DNA of 8,458 nt from an uncultured Slackia sp. (GTDB lineage Bacteria; Actinomycetota; Coriobacteriia; Coriobacteriales; Eggerthellaceae): the NCBI GenBank assembly GCA_937895975.1, contig CALBLG010000194.1, positions 1 to 8,458 on the forward strand, read 5' to 3'. The position numbers and the translations under genes are program-made. This document shows, in pieces, positions 1 to 6,600 of this stretch. A model generated the notes under the pieces. The model was not told the DNA's origin, ran no database searches, and saw nothing but the letters and a program-made list of their open reading frames with translations. Numbering within the stretch: position 1 is the stretch's first letter; each line of letters begins with the position of its first letter.

Positions 1-1002
1 AACGCGGCGGTGGCCATTACGTCCGGCTCCGCGAGCAAGACGTACGACGGCACGCTTCTGACCTCCGATGAAGCCACCGCTACGGGGCTGCCTGCGGGCT
101 TCTCGGTGAAGATTGCCACGAGCGCGTCGCAGACCGACTTCGGCACCGCGGCCAACACGATTGATAGCTACCAAATCTTCAACGCCGAAGGCAAAGACGT
201 TACGGCGATGTTCGCGAACGTGAGCACGACTGCCGGCACGCTGAATGTCGACAAGAAGGACGTGACGGTTTCCACCGAGGGCGCCACGAAGGTCTACGAC
301 GGCACGGCTTTGACCAACGGCAACGGCTCAATCGACGGCTTGGAGCATGGCGAAACCGCCACAGTGAAGCCCAGCGGCACGCAGACCGAGGTCGGTAGCT
401 CCAGCAATGGCTACGACATCGCTTGGGACGCCGCCAAGGCGGACAACTATAACGTGGTTGCTAGCACGCTTGGCACGCTGAGCGTTACCGCGCAGTCTAT
501 CACGCCTGGTTCTGGCGACCAGCCCAACCCGGCCTACAAGGGCGTCAAGATTGACGACCCGAGCAACGCCACCTATGACGGCGCCGAGCACAAGTGGACG
601 CCGACCGTGACCGACGCCAACGGCAACGCTCTTGCCGAGGGTACCGACTACACGGTTTCCTACGATAAGACCGACTTCACCGATGCTGGCACCATCACCG
701 TAACCATTACGGGTGCGGGCAACTACACCGGCACCGTGGTGAAGACGTACGTCATTGGCAAGGCGCCGGTGACTGTCGCTACCAATTCGGCCGATAAGGT
801 GTACGACGGAACCGCGCTTACCGCTGGTGGCACCATTGCGGGCATTGTCGATGGCGAGACGGTCGACTTCGCGGCAACCGGCAGCCAAACGGCCGTGGGC
901 TCTTCCGAAAACACGTACCGCCTGGCATGGACCGGCACGGCCAAGGAAAGCAACTACGCTGTGACCTCAGTCGAAACCGGCACCTTGACGGTTAAGGAAA
1001 AC
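1..1002 (+). repeat. Supermodule copy 1 (~335 aa) in the first surface protein
   Basis: This is the first visible copy of a composite repeat. In order it has an NAEG-type module, a YDG module, the short linker S-I-T-P-G-S-G-D-Q-P, an EHKW-type module and a second YDG module. Landmarks recur in copy 2 at offsets of 1002-1008 nt: TYDG 40 to 1042, NAEG 181 to 1189, YDG 292 to 1297, linker 496 to 1501, EHKW 586 to 1591, YDG 799 to 1804. The copies are clearly diverged, so the duplication is old or under diversifying selection. The left boundary may extend beyond the window. Confidence 0.8.
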
Positions 1003-2466
1003 GAGAGCGACGTGGTGGTTACCACCGTTGGTGGCACCTTCACCTACGACGGCCAGGCGCATGGCGCAACCGTGACGGTTTCCGCGCTGCCCGCTGGCTA
1101 TACGCTTGAGTCGGCCGCGTCTGCCGCTTCGGCCACCGACGTGAACGGCGATGGCATTGCCGCTACCGCCGATAACCTGGTTATTCGCAATGCCGAGGGC
1201 CAGGACGTGACGGCGAACCTGAATATCGTGCGCAAAGATGGCACCATCAAAGTAACGCCCGCGCAGCTGGCTGTTGCTACCGACAGCGCCTCGAGGGTGT
1301 TCGATGGCTCCGCCCTTACTGCGGGTGGCAGCATCGAAGGCTTCGTGAATGGCGAAGAAGCATCGTTCGCGGCGACTGGCACGCAAACCGCGGTAGGATC
1401 CAGCCAAAATGGCTACAGCCTCAGCTTCGATAAGACCGCCAAGGAAGGCAATTACGTTATTGCGTCCGAGACGCTTGGCACGCTGACGGTTTCGGCGCAA
1501 TCCATCACCCCGGGCGGCGGCGACCAACCCGACGACGCCTACAAGGGTGTTGCGGTTGATGACCCGACTGACGTGGTGTACGACAATGCCGAGCACAAGT
1601 GGGCGCCCATGGTGACCGATGCCGACGGCAATGCGCTTACCGAAGGCATCGACTATGAGGTTGCTTACAATACCGACGACTTCGTGAACGTTGGCGAAAT
1701 CGCCGCAACCATCACGGGCATCGGAAACTACAAGGGTTCCGTGGTGAAGACGTACCGTATTACTCCGGCGGAGCTTACGGTAACCACCGGCAGCGCGACG
1801 AAGACCTACGATGGCACGGCTCTTACCAACAGCGAGCTGCGTATCGATGGTTTGAAGGGCGCCGATGCGGTTGCTGCCCGCACGACGGGTGAGCAGACCG
1901 AAGTTGGCTCTTCCGAGAACACGTATGCCATCGATTGGCGCAAGGTGAACCCGAACAACTACACGGTTTCCGAACAGCTTGGCACGTTGACCGTCGAGGC
2001 TGCGCCCGTTGTACCCAACCCGGGTGACAACGGCAACGGTGGCACTACGCCTGGCGGTACGACCGATAACGGCACCACCCCGGGCGGCACGCCCGCAACC
2101 AACAACGGCGGCAATGCTTCCACACCGGCCAACGGTGCCCCCGCCGGCCCGATCGAGGCCATCGCCCAGATTCTCGAATCTGGCTACGAGACCGTGACGG
2201 GCGATATGTCGGCATCTGCCCCCGAAGAGCAGATTTACGACGAGGAGAACCCGTTGGGTAAGGCCGAGCCCGAAACGTGTTGGGTACATTGGTACATGAT
2301 GCTCGGCATGCTGCTCACGGCTTTGTACGGTGTGCTTGTGTGGTTGCGTCGCGGCAATCACACGAACAAGCTGAAGAACGACATGAACGACATTCTGCGT
2401 GGCGACGATGATAAGGATTCGAAAGAATCGCCCGTTGCCACCGGCAACCCCGCAACGGAGGCGTAA
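1..2466 (+). CDS. Large repeat-built surface protein, C-terminal part (5' end outside window)
   Basis: The frame is open at the left edge, so the 821 codons seen are only the C-terminal part; the GTG at 10 is not a convincing start and has no Shine-Dalgarno. The visible part consists of beta-rich modules carrying a K-x-YDG-T-x-L-T signature (near 43, 292, 799, 1297 and 1804), typical of YDG/MBG-like domains of bacterial adhesins. These alternate with a module around E-H-K-W-[TA]-P (586, 1591) and one ending in N-A-E-G-x-D-V-T (181, 1189). From 2002 to about 2150 comes a low-complexity Pro/Gly/Thr/Asn linker suited to spanning the cell wall. A membrane helix follows (about 2278-2349), then an RR-rich stop-transfer sequence and a polar, acidic tail. 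There is no LPXTG motif. It is probably a membrane-anchored adhesin or stalk protein exposed outside the cell; its ligand is unknown. The next gene starts 3 nt after the stop, indicating an operon. Family assignment rests on motif recognition only. Confidence 0.9.
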   Translation, partial: NAAVAITSGSASKTYDGTLLTSDEATATGLPAGFSVKIATSASQTDFGTAANTIDSYQIFNAEGKDVTAMFANVSTTAGTLNVDKKDVTVSTEGATKVYDGTALTNGNGSIDGLEHGETATVKPSGTQTEVGSSSNGYDIAWDAAKADNYNVVASTLGTLSVTAQSITPGSGDQPNPAYKGVKIDDPSNATYDGAEHKWTPTVTDANGNALAEGTDYTVSYDKTDFTDAGTITVTITGAGNYTGTVVKTYVIGKAPVTVATNSADKVYDGTALTAGGTIAGIVDGETVDFAATGSQTAVGSSENTYRLAWTGTAKESNYAVTSVETGTLTVKENESDVVVTTVGGTFTYDGQAHGATVTVSALPAGYTLESAASAASATDVNGDGIAATADNLVIRNAEGQDVTANLNIVRKDGTIKVTPAQLAVATDSASRVFDGSALTAGGSIEGFVNGEEASFAATGTQTAVGSSQNGYSLSFDKTAKEGNYVIASETLGTLTVSAQSITPGGGDQPDDAYKGVAVDDPTDVVYDNAEHKWAPMVTDADGNALTEGIDYEVAYNTDDFVNVGEIAATITGIGNYKGSVVKTYRITPAELTVTTGSATKTYDGTALTNSELRIDGLKGADAVAARTTGEQTEVGSSENTYAIDWRKVNPNNYTVSEQLGTLTVEAAPVVPNPGDNGNGGTTPGGTTDNGTTPGGTPATNNGGNASTPANGAPAGPIEAIAQILESGYETVTGDMSASAPEEQIYDEENPLGKAEPETCWVHWYMMLGMLLTALYGVLVWLRRGNHTNKLKNDMNDILRGDDDKDSKESPVATGNPATEA
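1003..2001 (+). repeat. Supermodule copy 2 (~335 aa) in the first surface protein
   Basis: This second copy has the same module order as copy 1: NAEG-type (from about 1009), YDG (from about 1261), linker S-I-T-P-G-G-G-D-Q-P (1501 onward), EHKW-type (from about 1546) and YDG (from about 1771). It ends with G-T-L-T-V-E just before the Pro/Gly/Thr linker. Conserved module ends include Q-T-x-V-G-S-S, N-Y-x-V and G-T-L-x-V. Because the window opens inside the array, further copies upstream are likely. Confidence 0.8.
2002..2157 (+). other. Pro/Gly/Thr/Asn-rich wall-spanning linker
   Basis: This low-complexity stretch follows the last beta module. It contains imperfect T-T-P-G-G-T repeats and runs of N-G-G. 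The composition fits an extended, unstructured spacer that carries the modular ectodomain through the cell wall toward the membrane helix. The function is inferred from composition and position. Confidence 0.65.
2278..2349 (+). other. C-terminal membrane anchor without sortase motif
   Basis: The helix begins C-W-V-H-W-Y-M, continues with about 17 mostly hydrophobic residues (Met/Leu/Ala/Tyr/Val) and ends in W-L-R-R. About 38 mainly polar residues follow, rich in Asp, Lys and Asn. The charge pattern predicts an outside N side and a cytoplasmic C tail. No LPXTG-like pentapeptide precedes it. From memory, a C-W-V-H-W-type end recurs on surface proteins of Coriobacteriia, but I cannot verify this here. 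Confidence 0.7.
2457..2461 (+). promoter_or_regulatory. Ribosome-binding site of the 170-aa gene
   Basis: GGAGG sits 8 nt before the ATG at 2470 and inside the last codons of the upstream gene, whose stop is at 2464-2466. It fixes the start of the second gene and implies translational coupling. Confidence 0.8.
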
Positions 2467-2469
2467 GCA

Positions 2470-2982
2470 ATGAAGAAGAACAACTACATTGTGCTTGGCG
2501 TTGCGGCGGTTGCCGCCGCCTTCCTGCTGTTCCTGTGGTACTACCTGGGGTTGAATGCGGTGGATGAGCCATTCGATTTGGTTTTGGCTGTTATCTGGTG
2601 GATTGGCATTGTTGTCATTGCAGCGGTTATCGCTCGCCTGGAAGCGAATCGCAAGCGCCAGATTCGCACTATTTATGTTTCACCCACCGCGCTCTACAAC
2701 AGCGAGCGCGGCGTGGTGGGGCTGAAAGATGCGCCCGTCGCCGATGCCATGCAAGAGATTCTGAGCAACCTCGAGTACGGCTTCGACAAGAAGGCCATGC
2801 CTGAAACATCGAAGTTCGACTATCGCTTCGTGGTGCAGACCGATGAATTCAAGGCCGGCGACGAAGAAAAAGACGAGCAGCCGAAATGGACTGGCAAAGT
2901 CATTAAAATCGACCGCGAAAACGGCAACGTCGAAACCGAGTTCGAAGACGAACAGCAACTCCGTGAAGCGCTCGCCGCATAG
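2470..2982 (+). CDS. Two-helix membrane protein of unknown function, coupled to the surface protein
   Basis: This is a complete 170-residue protein. The ATG follows the upstream stop by 3 nt and has a good Shine-Dalgarno (2457-2461). Residues about 7-27 and 36-57 form two hydrophobic helices, the second containing V-I-W-W-I-G. The short N terminus (MKKNN) and the basic stretch after helix 2 (R-K-R-Q-I-R) predict that both ends are cytoplasmic. The rest is a soluble domain of about 110 residues with I-Y-V-S-P-T-A-L-Y-N-S-E, an amphipathic stretch near residue 90 and a Lys/Glu/Asp-rich C-terminal third. No catalytic motif is visible and I do not recognise a named family. Position suggests it assists insertion, retention or export of the adjacent membrane-anchored protein, by analogy with coupled partners rather than by homology. 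A terminator follows at 3031-3056. Confidence 0.85.
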   Translation: MKKNNYIVLGVAAVAAAFLLFLWYYLGLNAVDEPFDLVLAVIWWIGIVVIAAVIARLEANRKRQIRTIYVSPTALYNSERGVVGLKDAPVADAMQEILSNLEYGFDKKAMPETSKFDYRFVVQTDEFKAGDEEKDEQPKWTGKVIKIDRENGNVETEFEDEQQLREALAA

Positions 2983-2985
2983 CAA

Positions 2986-3014
2986 TGGGTCAAAGGGACA
3001 GTCCCTTTGACCCA
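2986..3014. repeat. REP-like perfect hairpin, copy 1
   Basis: The sequence TGGGTCAAAGGGAC, one central A (position 3000), then GTCCCTTTGACCCA forms a perfect 14-bp inverted repeat beginning 4 nt after the stop of the 170-aa gene. A diverged relative lies at 3075-3107. This GGGTCAAAGGGAC/GTCCCTTTGACCC type is one I associate with dispersed extragenic palindromes in many genomes. It may protect the mRNA 3' end or help terminate transcription. Confidence 0.75.
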
Positions 3015-3030
3015 CTTTGCCCCGTTGCAT

Positions 3031-3056
3031 AAAGCCAGCCGAAAGGTTGGCTTTTT
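3031..3056 (+). terminator. Intrinsic terminator of the upstream two-gene operon
   Basis: A 10-bp stem (AAAGCCAGCC pairing with GGTTGGCTTT, one G-U pair) is closed by a GAAA tetraloop (3041-3044) and ends in a run of five T. It is correctly placed about 50 nt after the stop of the 170-aa gene. Confidence 0.8.
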
Positions 3057-3074
3057 CTGTATAGGGGGTATTGG

Positions 3075-3107
3075 AACGGGCCAAAGGAACTGTCTCTTTG
3101 GCCCGTT
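3075..3107. repeat. REP-like hairpin, copy 2 (diverged)
   Basis: AACGGGCCAAAG pairs with CTTTGGCCCGTT (12 bp, plus a G-T pair further in) around a short centre. It matches copy 1 in layout (GGG-C-CAAAGG against GGG-T-CAAAGG). The change inside the left arm is matched in the right arm (GACCC to GGCCC), so pairing is preserved. Confidence 0.65.
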
Positions 3108-3137
3108 AAGGGAAGCAGCCTTTTTGCTGCGACTGGC

Positions 3138-3178
3138 TAAGGAAGTGCCCATCGGTTTAACCGATGGGCACTTCCTTA
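3138..3178. repeat. 41-nt perfect palindrome with 20-bp arms
   Basis: Arms at 3138-3157 and 3159-3178 are exact reverse complements around one T at 3158. The core is GTGCCCATCGG / CCGATGGGCAC. As RNA it would form a very stable hairpin; as DNA it could extrude as a cruciform. It is not followed by a T tract on either strand, so it is not a textbook intrinsic terminator. It could be another dispersed palindromic repeat or a transcription barrier. Confidence 0.8.
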
Positions 3179-3302
3179 TGCATGAATGAATAAAGGAAAA
3201 AGGGCTCGGCCTTTTGCGAAAAAGCAATTTAATAGCACCCTGTAAACCACCCAAACGGCCTGTTCGTCAAAGAAAAAAGGAAGTAAAAACGCCCTGAGTT
3301 AC

Positions 3303-3331
3303 TTGTCTTGCATTTTCGAATTAGGTATATT
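3303..3331 (+). promoter_or_regulatory. Candidate sigma-70-type promoter for the large adhesin gene
   Basis: TTGTCT (3303-3308), a 17-nt spacer and TATATT (3326-3331) make the best -35/-10 pair I see between the terminator and the adhesin gene. The palindromic hexamer TTCGAA occurs twice, at 3315-3320 and 3331-3336, bracketing the -10 box, and could be an operator. The resulting leader would be about 230 nt. Assigned by eye only. Confidence 0.4.
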
Positions 3332-3395
3332 TCGAACCAATCTTGCCGCGTAGGGAATTAAAGGAGGCATCGCAGGCAATGTGTACGTATGTTGA

Positions 3396-3572
3396 ATGAA
3401 TTCGATTAAACTCGTTTTTCGATTCGTTGAATATCGTTCGCGATTAGCTGCTGCCCACTTCGAAGAGCGCATGCCTGAGAAGTGCAATTTTCACCCTAGA
3501 GGCAAACCTCCTCTTCTTGAATGGCCTTGCAAAGGCCGGGTTTTGATATTTCAAGAGGAGGAAAGAAGATGA
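3396..3572 (+). CDS. Possible 58-codon leader ORF overlapping the adhesin start
   Basis: An ATG at 3396 opens a frame of 58 codons whose TGA (3570-3572) overlaps the adhesin ATG (3569-3571) as ATGA, the classic coupling arrangement. An internal ATG at 3471 would give 33 codons. The peptide starts M-N-S-I-K-L-V-F-R-F, is basic in the middle, and ends E-E-E-R-R. No good Shine-Dalgarno lies immediately before either ATG; AAGGAGG at 3361-3367 is about 28 nt before the first, too far for normal use. I recognise no family. It could be a leader peptide whose translation opens the Shine-Dalgarno hairpin, or a chance open frame. Confidence that it is translated is low. Confidence 0.25.
   Translation: MNSIKLVFRFVEYRSRLAAAHFEERMPEKCNFHPRGKPPLLEWPCKGRVLIFQEEERR
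3507..3561 (+). promoter_or_regulatory. Leader hairpin masking the adhesin Shine-Dalgarno
   Basis: CCTCCTCTTCTTGAA (3507-3521) can pair with TTCAAGAGGAGG (3550-3561), giving 12 base pairs with a 3-nt bulge. The right arm contains the whole AGGAGG ribosome-binding site. Within the loop a second hairpin forms, GGCCTT (3523-3528) with AAGGCC (3532-3537), followed by GGGTTTT. A small competing hairpin, GAGG-CAAA-CCTC (3499-3510), would use part of the left arm and release the Shine-Dalgarno. The arrangement suggests translational control, for example by temperature, a ligand, a protein or leader translation. This is inferred from pairing alone. Confidence 0.5.
3556..3561 (+). promoter_or_regulatory. 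Ribosome-binding site of the large adhesin
   Basis: AGGAGG lies 7 nt before the ATG at 3569 and is a near-ideal Shine-Dalgarno. It selects this start over the in-frame ATG at codon 9 and agrees with the signal peptide beginning there. Confidence 0.85.
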
Positions 3573-3670
3573 AATCCAATTACAAAAAGCATATGAGCGC
3601 AGCTGCTGTGGTACTAAGCGCGCTTCTTGTGTCGTGGCAAGCGTTCACGCCGCTCACCACGGCGTTCGCT
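3569..3670 (+). other. Sec signal peptide of the adhesin
   Basis: A basic n-region (K2, K6, K7) is followed by a hydrophobic core A-A-A-V-V-L-S-A-L-L-V-S-W and a polar stretch ending A-F-A at residues 32-34, a good AXA signal peptidase I site. No lipobox and no YSIRK motif are present. Confidence 0.85.
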
Positions 3671-6600
3671 GCGGGTTTTGTAGGCGATGCCACATCGACG
3701 CAGGCGGCTGTTGAAGACGACCAGTCGACGCAAGCTGGGGACGCCGATCAATCGGTGCAATCTGAAAACAATGTGCAGCAAGGTGTGAGCGAGGCTGGTT
3801 CGAACGGGGGTTCCACCGAGTCTGGCTTGGCTTCGATAGCGTCGAGCGACAACGTCAATGACGAGGCTGCAAGCGCTATCTCTAACGCATCGGCCGCGGT
3901 GGCGTCCGCAAGCGATGCAAACTCGAATTCGAATATGTTATCCAACGACGTTGTCGCTACAGCCGGGGCAACCGAAACGGCAACGCAATTGACCAACGCC
4001 GTAACGCCCGTCGTACAGTCGAGCGCATACAATCCGAATGCAGACCCTATTCCCGTTGACTCCAATGTGGTGGTTGGGCTGTATAAAAATAACGACAACG
4101 GTACGTTGACAGACCCGTTGGGCGGTAGCGAAATTACATCTGACCAAACCCTGTATGGCCAGACTGAAATCACGTTTACCGACGAGAACCGTCCCACGCT
4201 GGCCCATCCTAATGTTTCTTATACATTCCCGAGCAATATTTCAATTAACGCTCAGACGATGGATTTGCTCGATGAATCGGGGTCGATTGTCGGCAAAACT
4301 GTCATTGACGAGAACGGCGTCGTAACGCTGAAATATTACGAGGATTATTTAAGCTCAGAGGTGCAGAAGGCGAAATTCAAGTTCAGCTTCAAGATGAATG
4401 TGGGCCCTAAAGGCGATAACGGCGAAGAGAAGATAACGTTTCCTGGCACGGGCACCACGGTGACTGTGAAAACAAAGGACGGCGGCGTTTTCGTCAATAA
4501 GGATGCGATGAACGGCGGGAAATACGATGCTGCTACGGGTACATATTCCTGGATTATTAAAGTATCGCCTGCGTCGTATGCGACGAATTTCAATATCGTC
4601 GATACGCTTGGTGAAAATTTAAGCTTTGTCGATGGCTCTTTTAAAATTGGTTCCAAGGAGGATGGCAGCGACGGTAAGGCTATTAGTGCGACAATCGATC
4701 CGTCTAATCCCCAACAGGTGACATTGAATCTCGGCGATCTTTCAAAAGGCGATTACTGTATTACCTATAAGACCAAGGTGAACGAGAATGTCCTTAAGGC
4801 TCTTGAGGACGGCAAGGATTTGAGCGGCATCGATAACCAGGCGCATTGGACATGGGGCGCATCTGCCGAGCACAATGGCGACTCTGGTAAACGGTATCCC
4901 AATTCGACCAAATATAATATGGCTTATAAATGGGTCGGTTGGCCAAGTGAGCCTGGCGCTATTAAATGGGTCGTAAAACTGAATTATGGTTCGCTTAAGG
5001 CAAATATGGGTGGTTATAGGTTCAGCGATGCTGCCAACGATAACCAAAAGTTTCTCATCGATGATGAACACCCTATTACTATTACGAGGGGGTCTGAAAA
5101 CGGCGAGGCCGTAACGCCGGCGTCCATCTCGAAATCGGAAGACAATTTGGAGTTTGTTTTTCCCAATGACGCGGGTGAAAACGAATATTACGTGACGTAT
5201 TACACGGCTATGCAAGATATGGACACCGAAACCGCGGTGCACAATACCGCACATGTAGATTCTCCCGATAAGGAGCATGGTCCTTCTGGGTCTTCCAACG
5301 AGGCGACATATACCCCGCCTTCGAAAGACTATATCGGCAAACAGCTCGTTGGTGAAAGCAGCCAGTTGAAGCAGGATTCTTATAATGGGAAGGCAAGTTG
5401 GATTTCGACTATCAAATTTGCCAACATGCCTTCTAATACCGATCCGACGAGTGTCGTGTTCAACGATGCATTCACGAATCTTCCCGATGGGGTTACCGTT
5501 GCGCTTGATGGCTCGACCAATGTCGTGGTGAAGGCTGGCAATACCACGCTGGAGCCGGGGGTCGATTACGATATCTCGAAAGCTCATGGTGCTCAGGCAA
5601 AGGGAGCCAATCTCTTCGCTATTACATTCAAGAACACTTCTGCGGTTAAAGCCTTATTTGGCAAAACCAATGTGACCGTTGCGTATTCGACGGTTGCAAC
5701 TGCTGCCGAGGGTTCGTCTACTTTGGGTGAATACAAGAACCGCTCGAGCGTTAAAGTCGGGGACCTTACGAAAAATGCGGAGGCGAGCTATTCCGTCATC
5801 AAGGGCGAAGACGAGCTTCCGACCCCTGCCGTGAGCAAATCGGGCGAAGATGCAAAATGGGATCCGAACTATGTTTGGCAAGACGGCTCGGGTGAGAAAG
5901 GCGCTTGGATTAGCGACTGGGCTATTTACGTTAATCGGTATGCCAATGAAAACAATGACAAGTGGAGCTGGAAGCCCGCCAAAGATCTTCGGGGGCAAGA
6001 TGTTGTAATAAATGACGTAATCCCTAATGGCAGCGAGTATATTTCTGGTAGTGCAAAATATACCCTATGGCCGAATTTCTCTAACGGATCGAACGAAGCG
6101 GCAATCGAGCCCACGTTCACGAACGGCAACGCGGTGTTCTCCATTCCCACAGCAGACGGTAAATATACCTGGGGCGAATCGTTCGGTACGACCAAGGTAT
6201 ACGTATGCCTGACATATCAAACGGCAACCAAGCAGCGCATTGGCACAGAAAACGCCAGCGGGTCGATTGTCGAAAACAGCGCATACGCCGATGCGGGTGA
6301 CATCCATTTCGATGAAGGCACGGGCTCGTCGAAAATCGACAGCAAGGTTCTCTCGAAGGTGGGTGAACAAGATGGTGCTCTGGTCAAGTACACCATCAAG
6401 CTGAACGAAAACGGCCTGGACCTTAATCCGTCGGGTGACACGGTGGATCTTATCGATACGATGGATAGCAAGTGCACGTATTCGGGTGCACTTTCGGTGA
6501 CCGATTTGAACGGCAGCCCCATCGATTCGTCGAAATGGTCGAAGCGGTTCGAGAATGTGACGAACGCCGATGGATCAACGTCGGTTAGGATGACGCTGAA

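Noticed and set aside
2250..2290. LPXTG sortase signal in the first surface protein
   Set aside because: The closest stretch, E-N-P-L-G, lacks the L-P-x-T-G pattern, and the tail after the helix is far longer (about 38 residues) than in sortase substrates.
967..2361. Long open frame on the - strand (464 codons) opposite the first surface protein
   Set aside because: It mirrors the GC-rich repeats of the + strand gene, has a low-complexity Arg/Gly/Val/Ala composition, no Shine-Dalgarno and no recognisable domain. The + strand frame has clear modules, linker and anchor.
2986..3178. CRISPR array or attachment site
   Set aside because: The hairpins differ in sequence and spacing, there are no regular spacers, and no integrase or cas gene is visible.
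3196..3228. Weak hairpins (AAAGGGC-TCG-GCCTTTT and TTGC-GAAAAA-GCAA)
   Set aside because: Short stems with a wobble pair and no adequate T tract on the + strand; no - strand gene ends here that would need a terminator.
3361..3399. AAGGAGG followed by ATG at 3379, six codons then TGA
   Set aside because: The spacing (11 nt) is tolerable but the peptide is only six residues, with no conserved context visible; it may be a chance match, although it lies in the adhesin leader.
3299..3487. - strand frame of 62 codons in the intergenic region
   Set aside because: No ribosome-binding site or family match; it covers the candidate promoter and leader of the adhesin on the other strand.
3499..3545. 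Cyclic-di-GMP (GEMM-I) riboswitch
   Set aside because: GGCAAACC at 3501-3508 and GCAAAGGCCGGG at 3529-3540 recall parts of the consensus, but the GAAA tetraloop hairpin, the exact ACGCAAAGCC element and the second receptor helix are missing. A covariance-model scan (Rfam GEMM) would settle it.
4742..5587. - strand open frame of 281 codons opposite the adhesin
   Set aside because: It lies wholly within the well-supported + strand adhesin, has no family signature, and its existence is explained by codon bias of the opposite strand. The same applies to the other - strand frames across 3748-8458.
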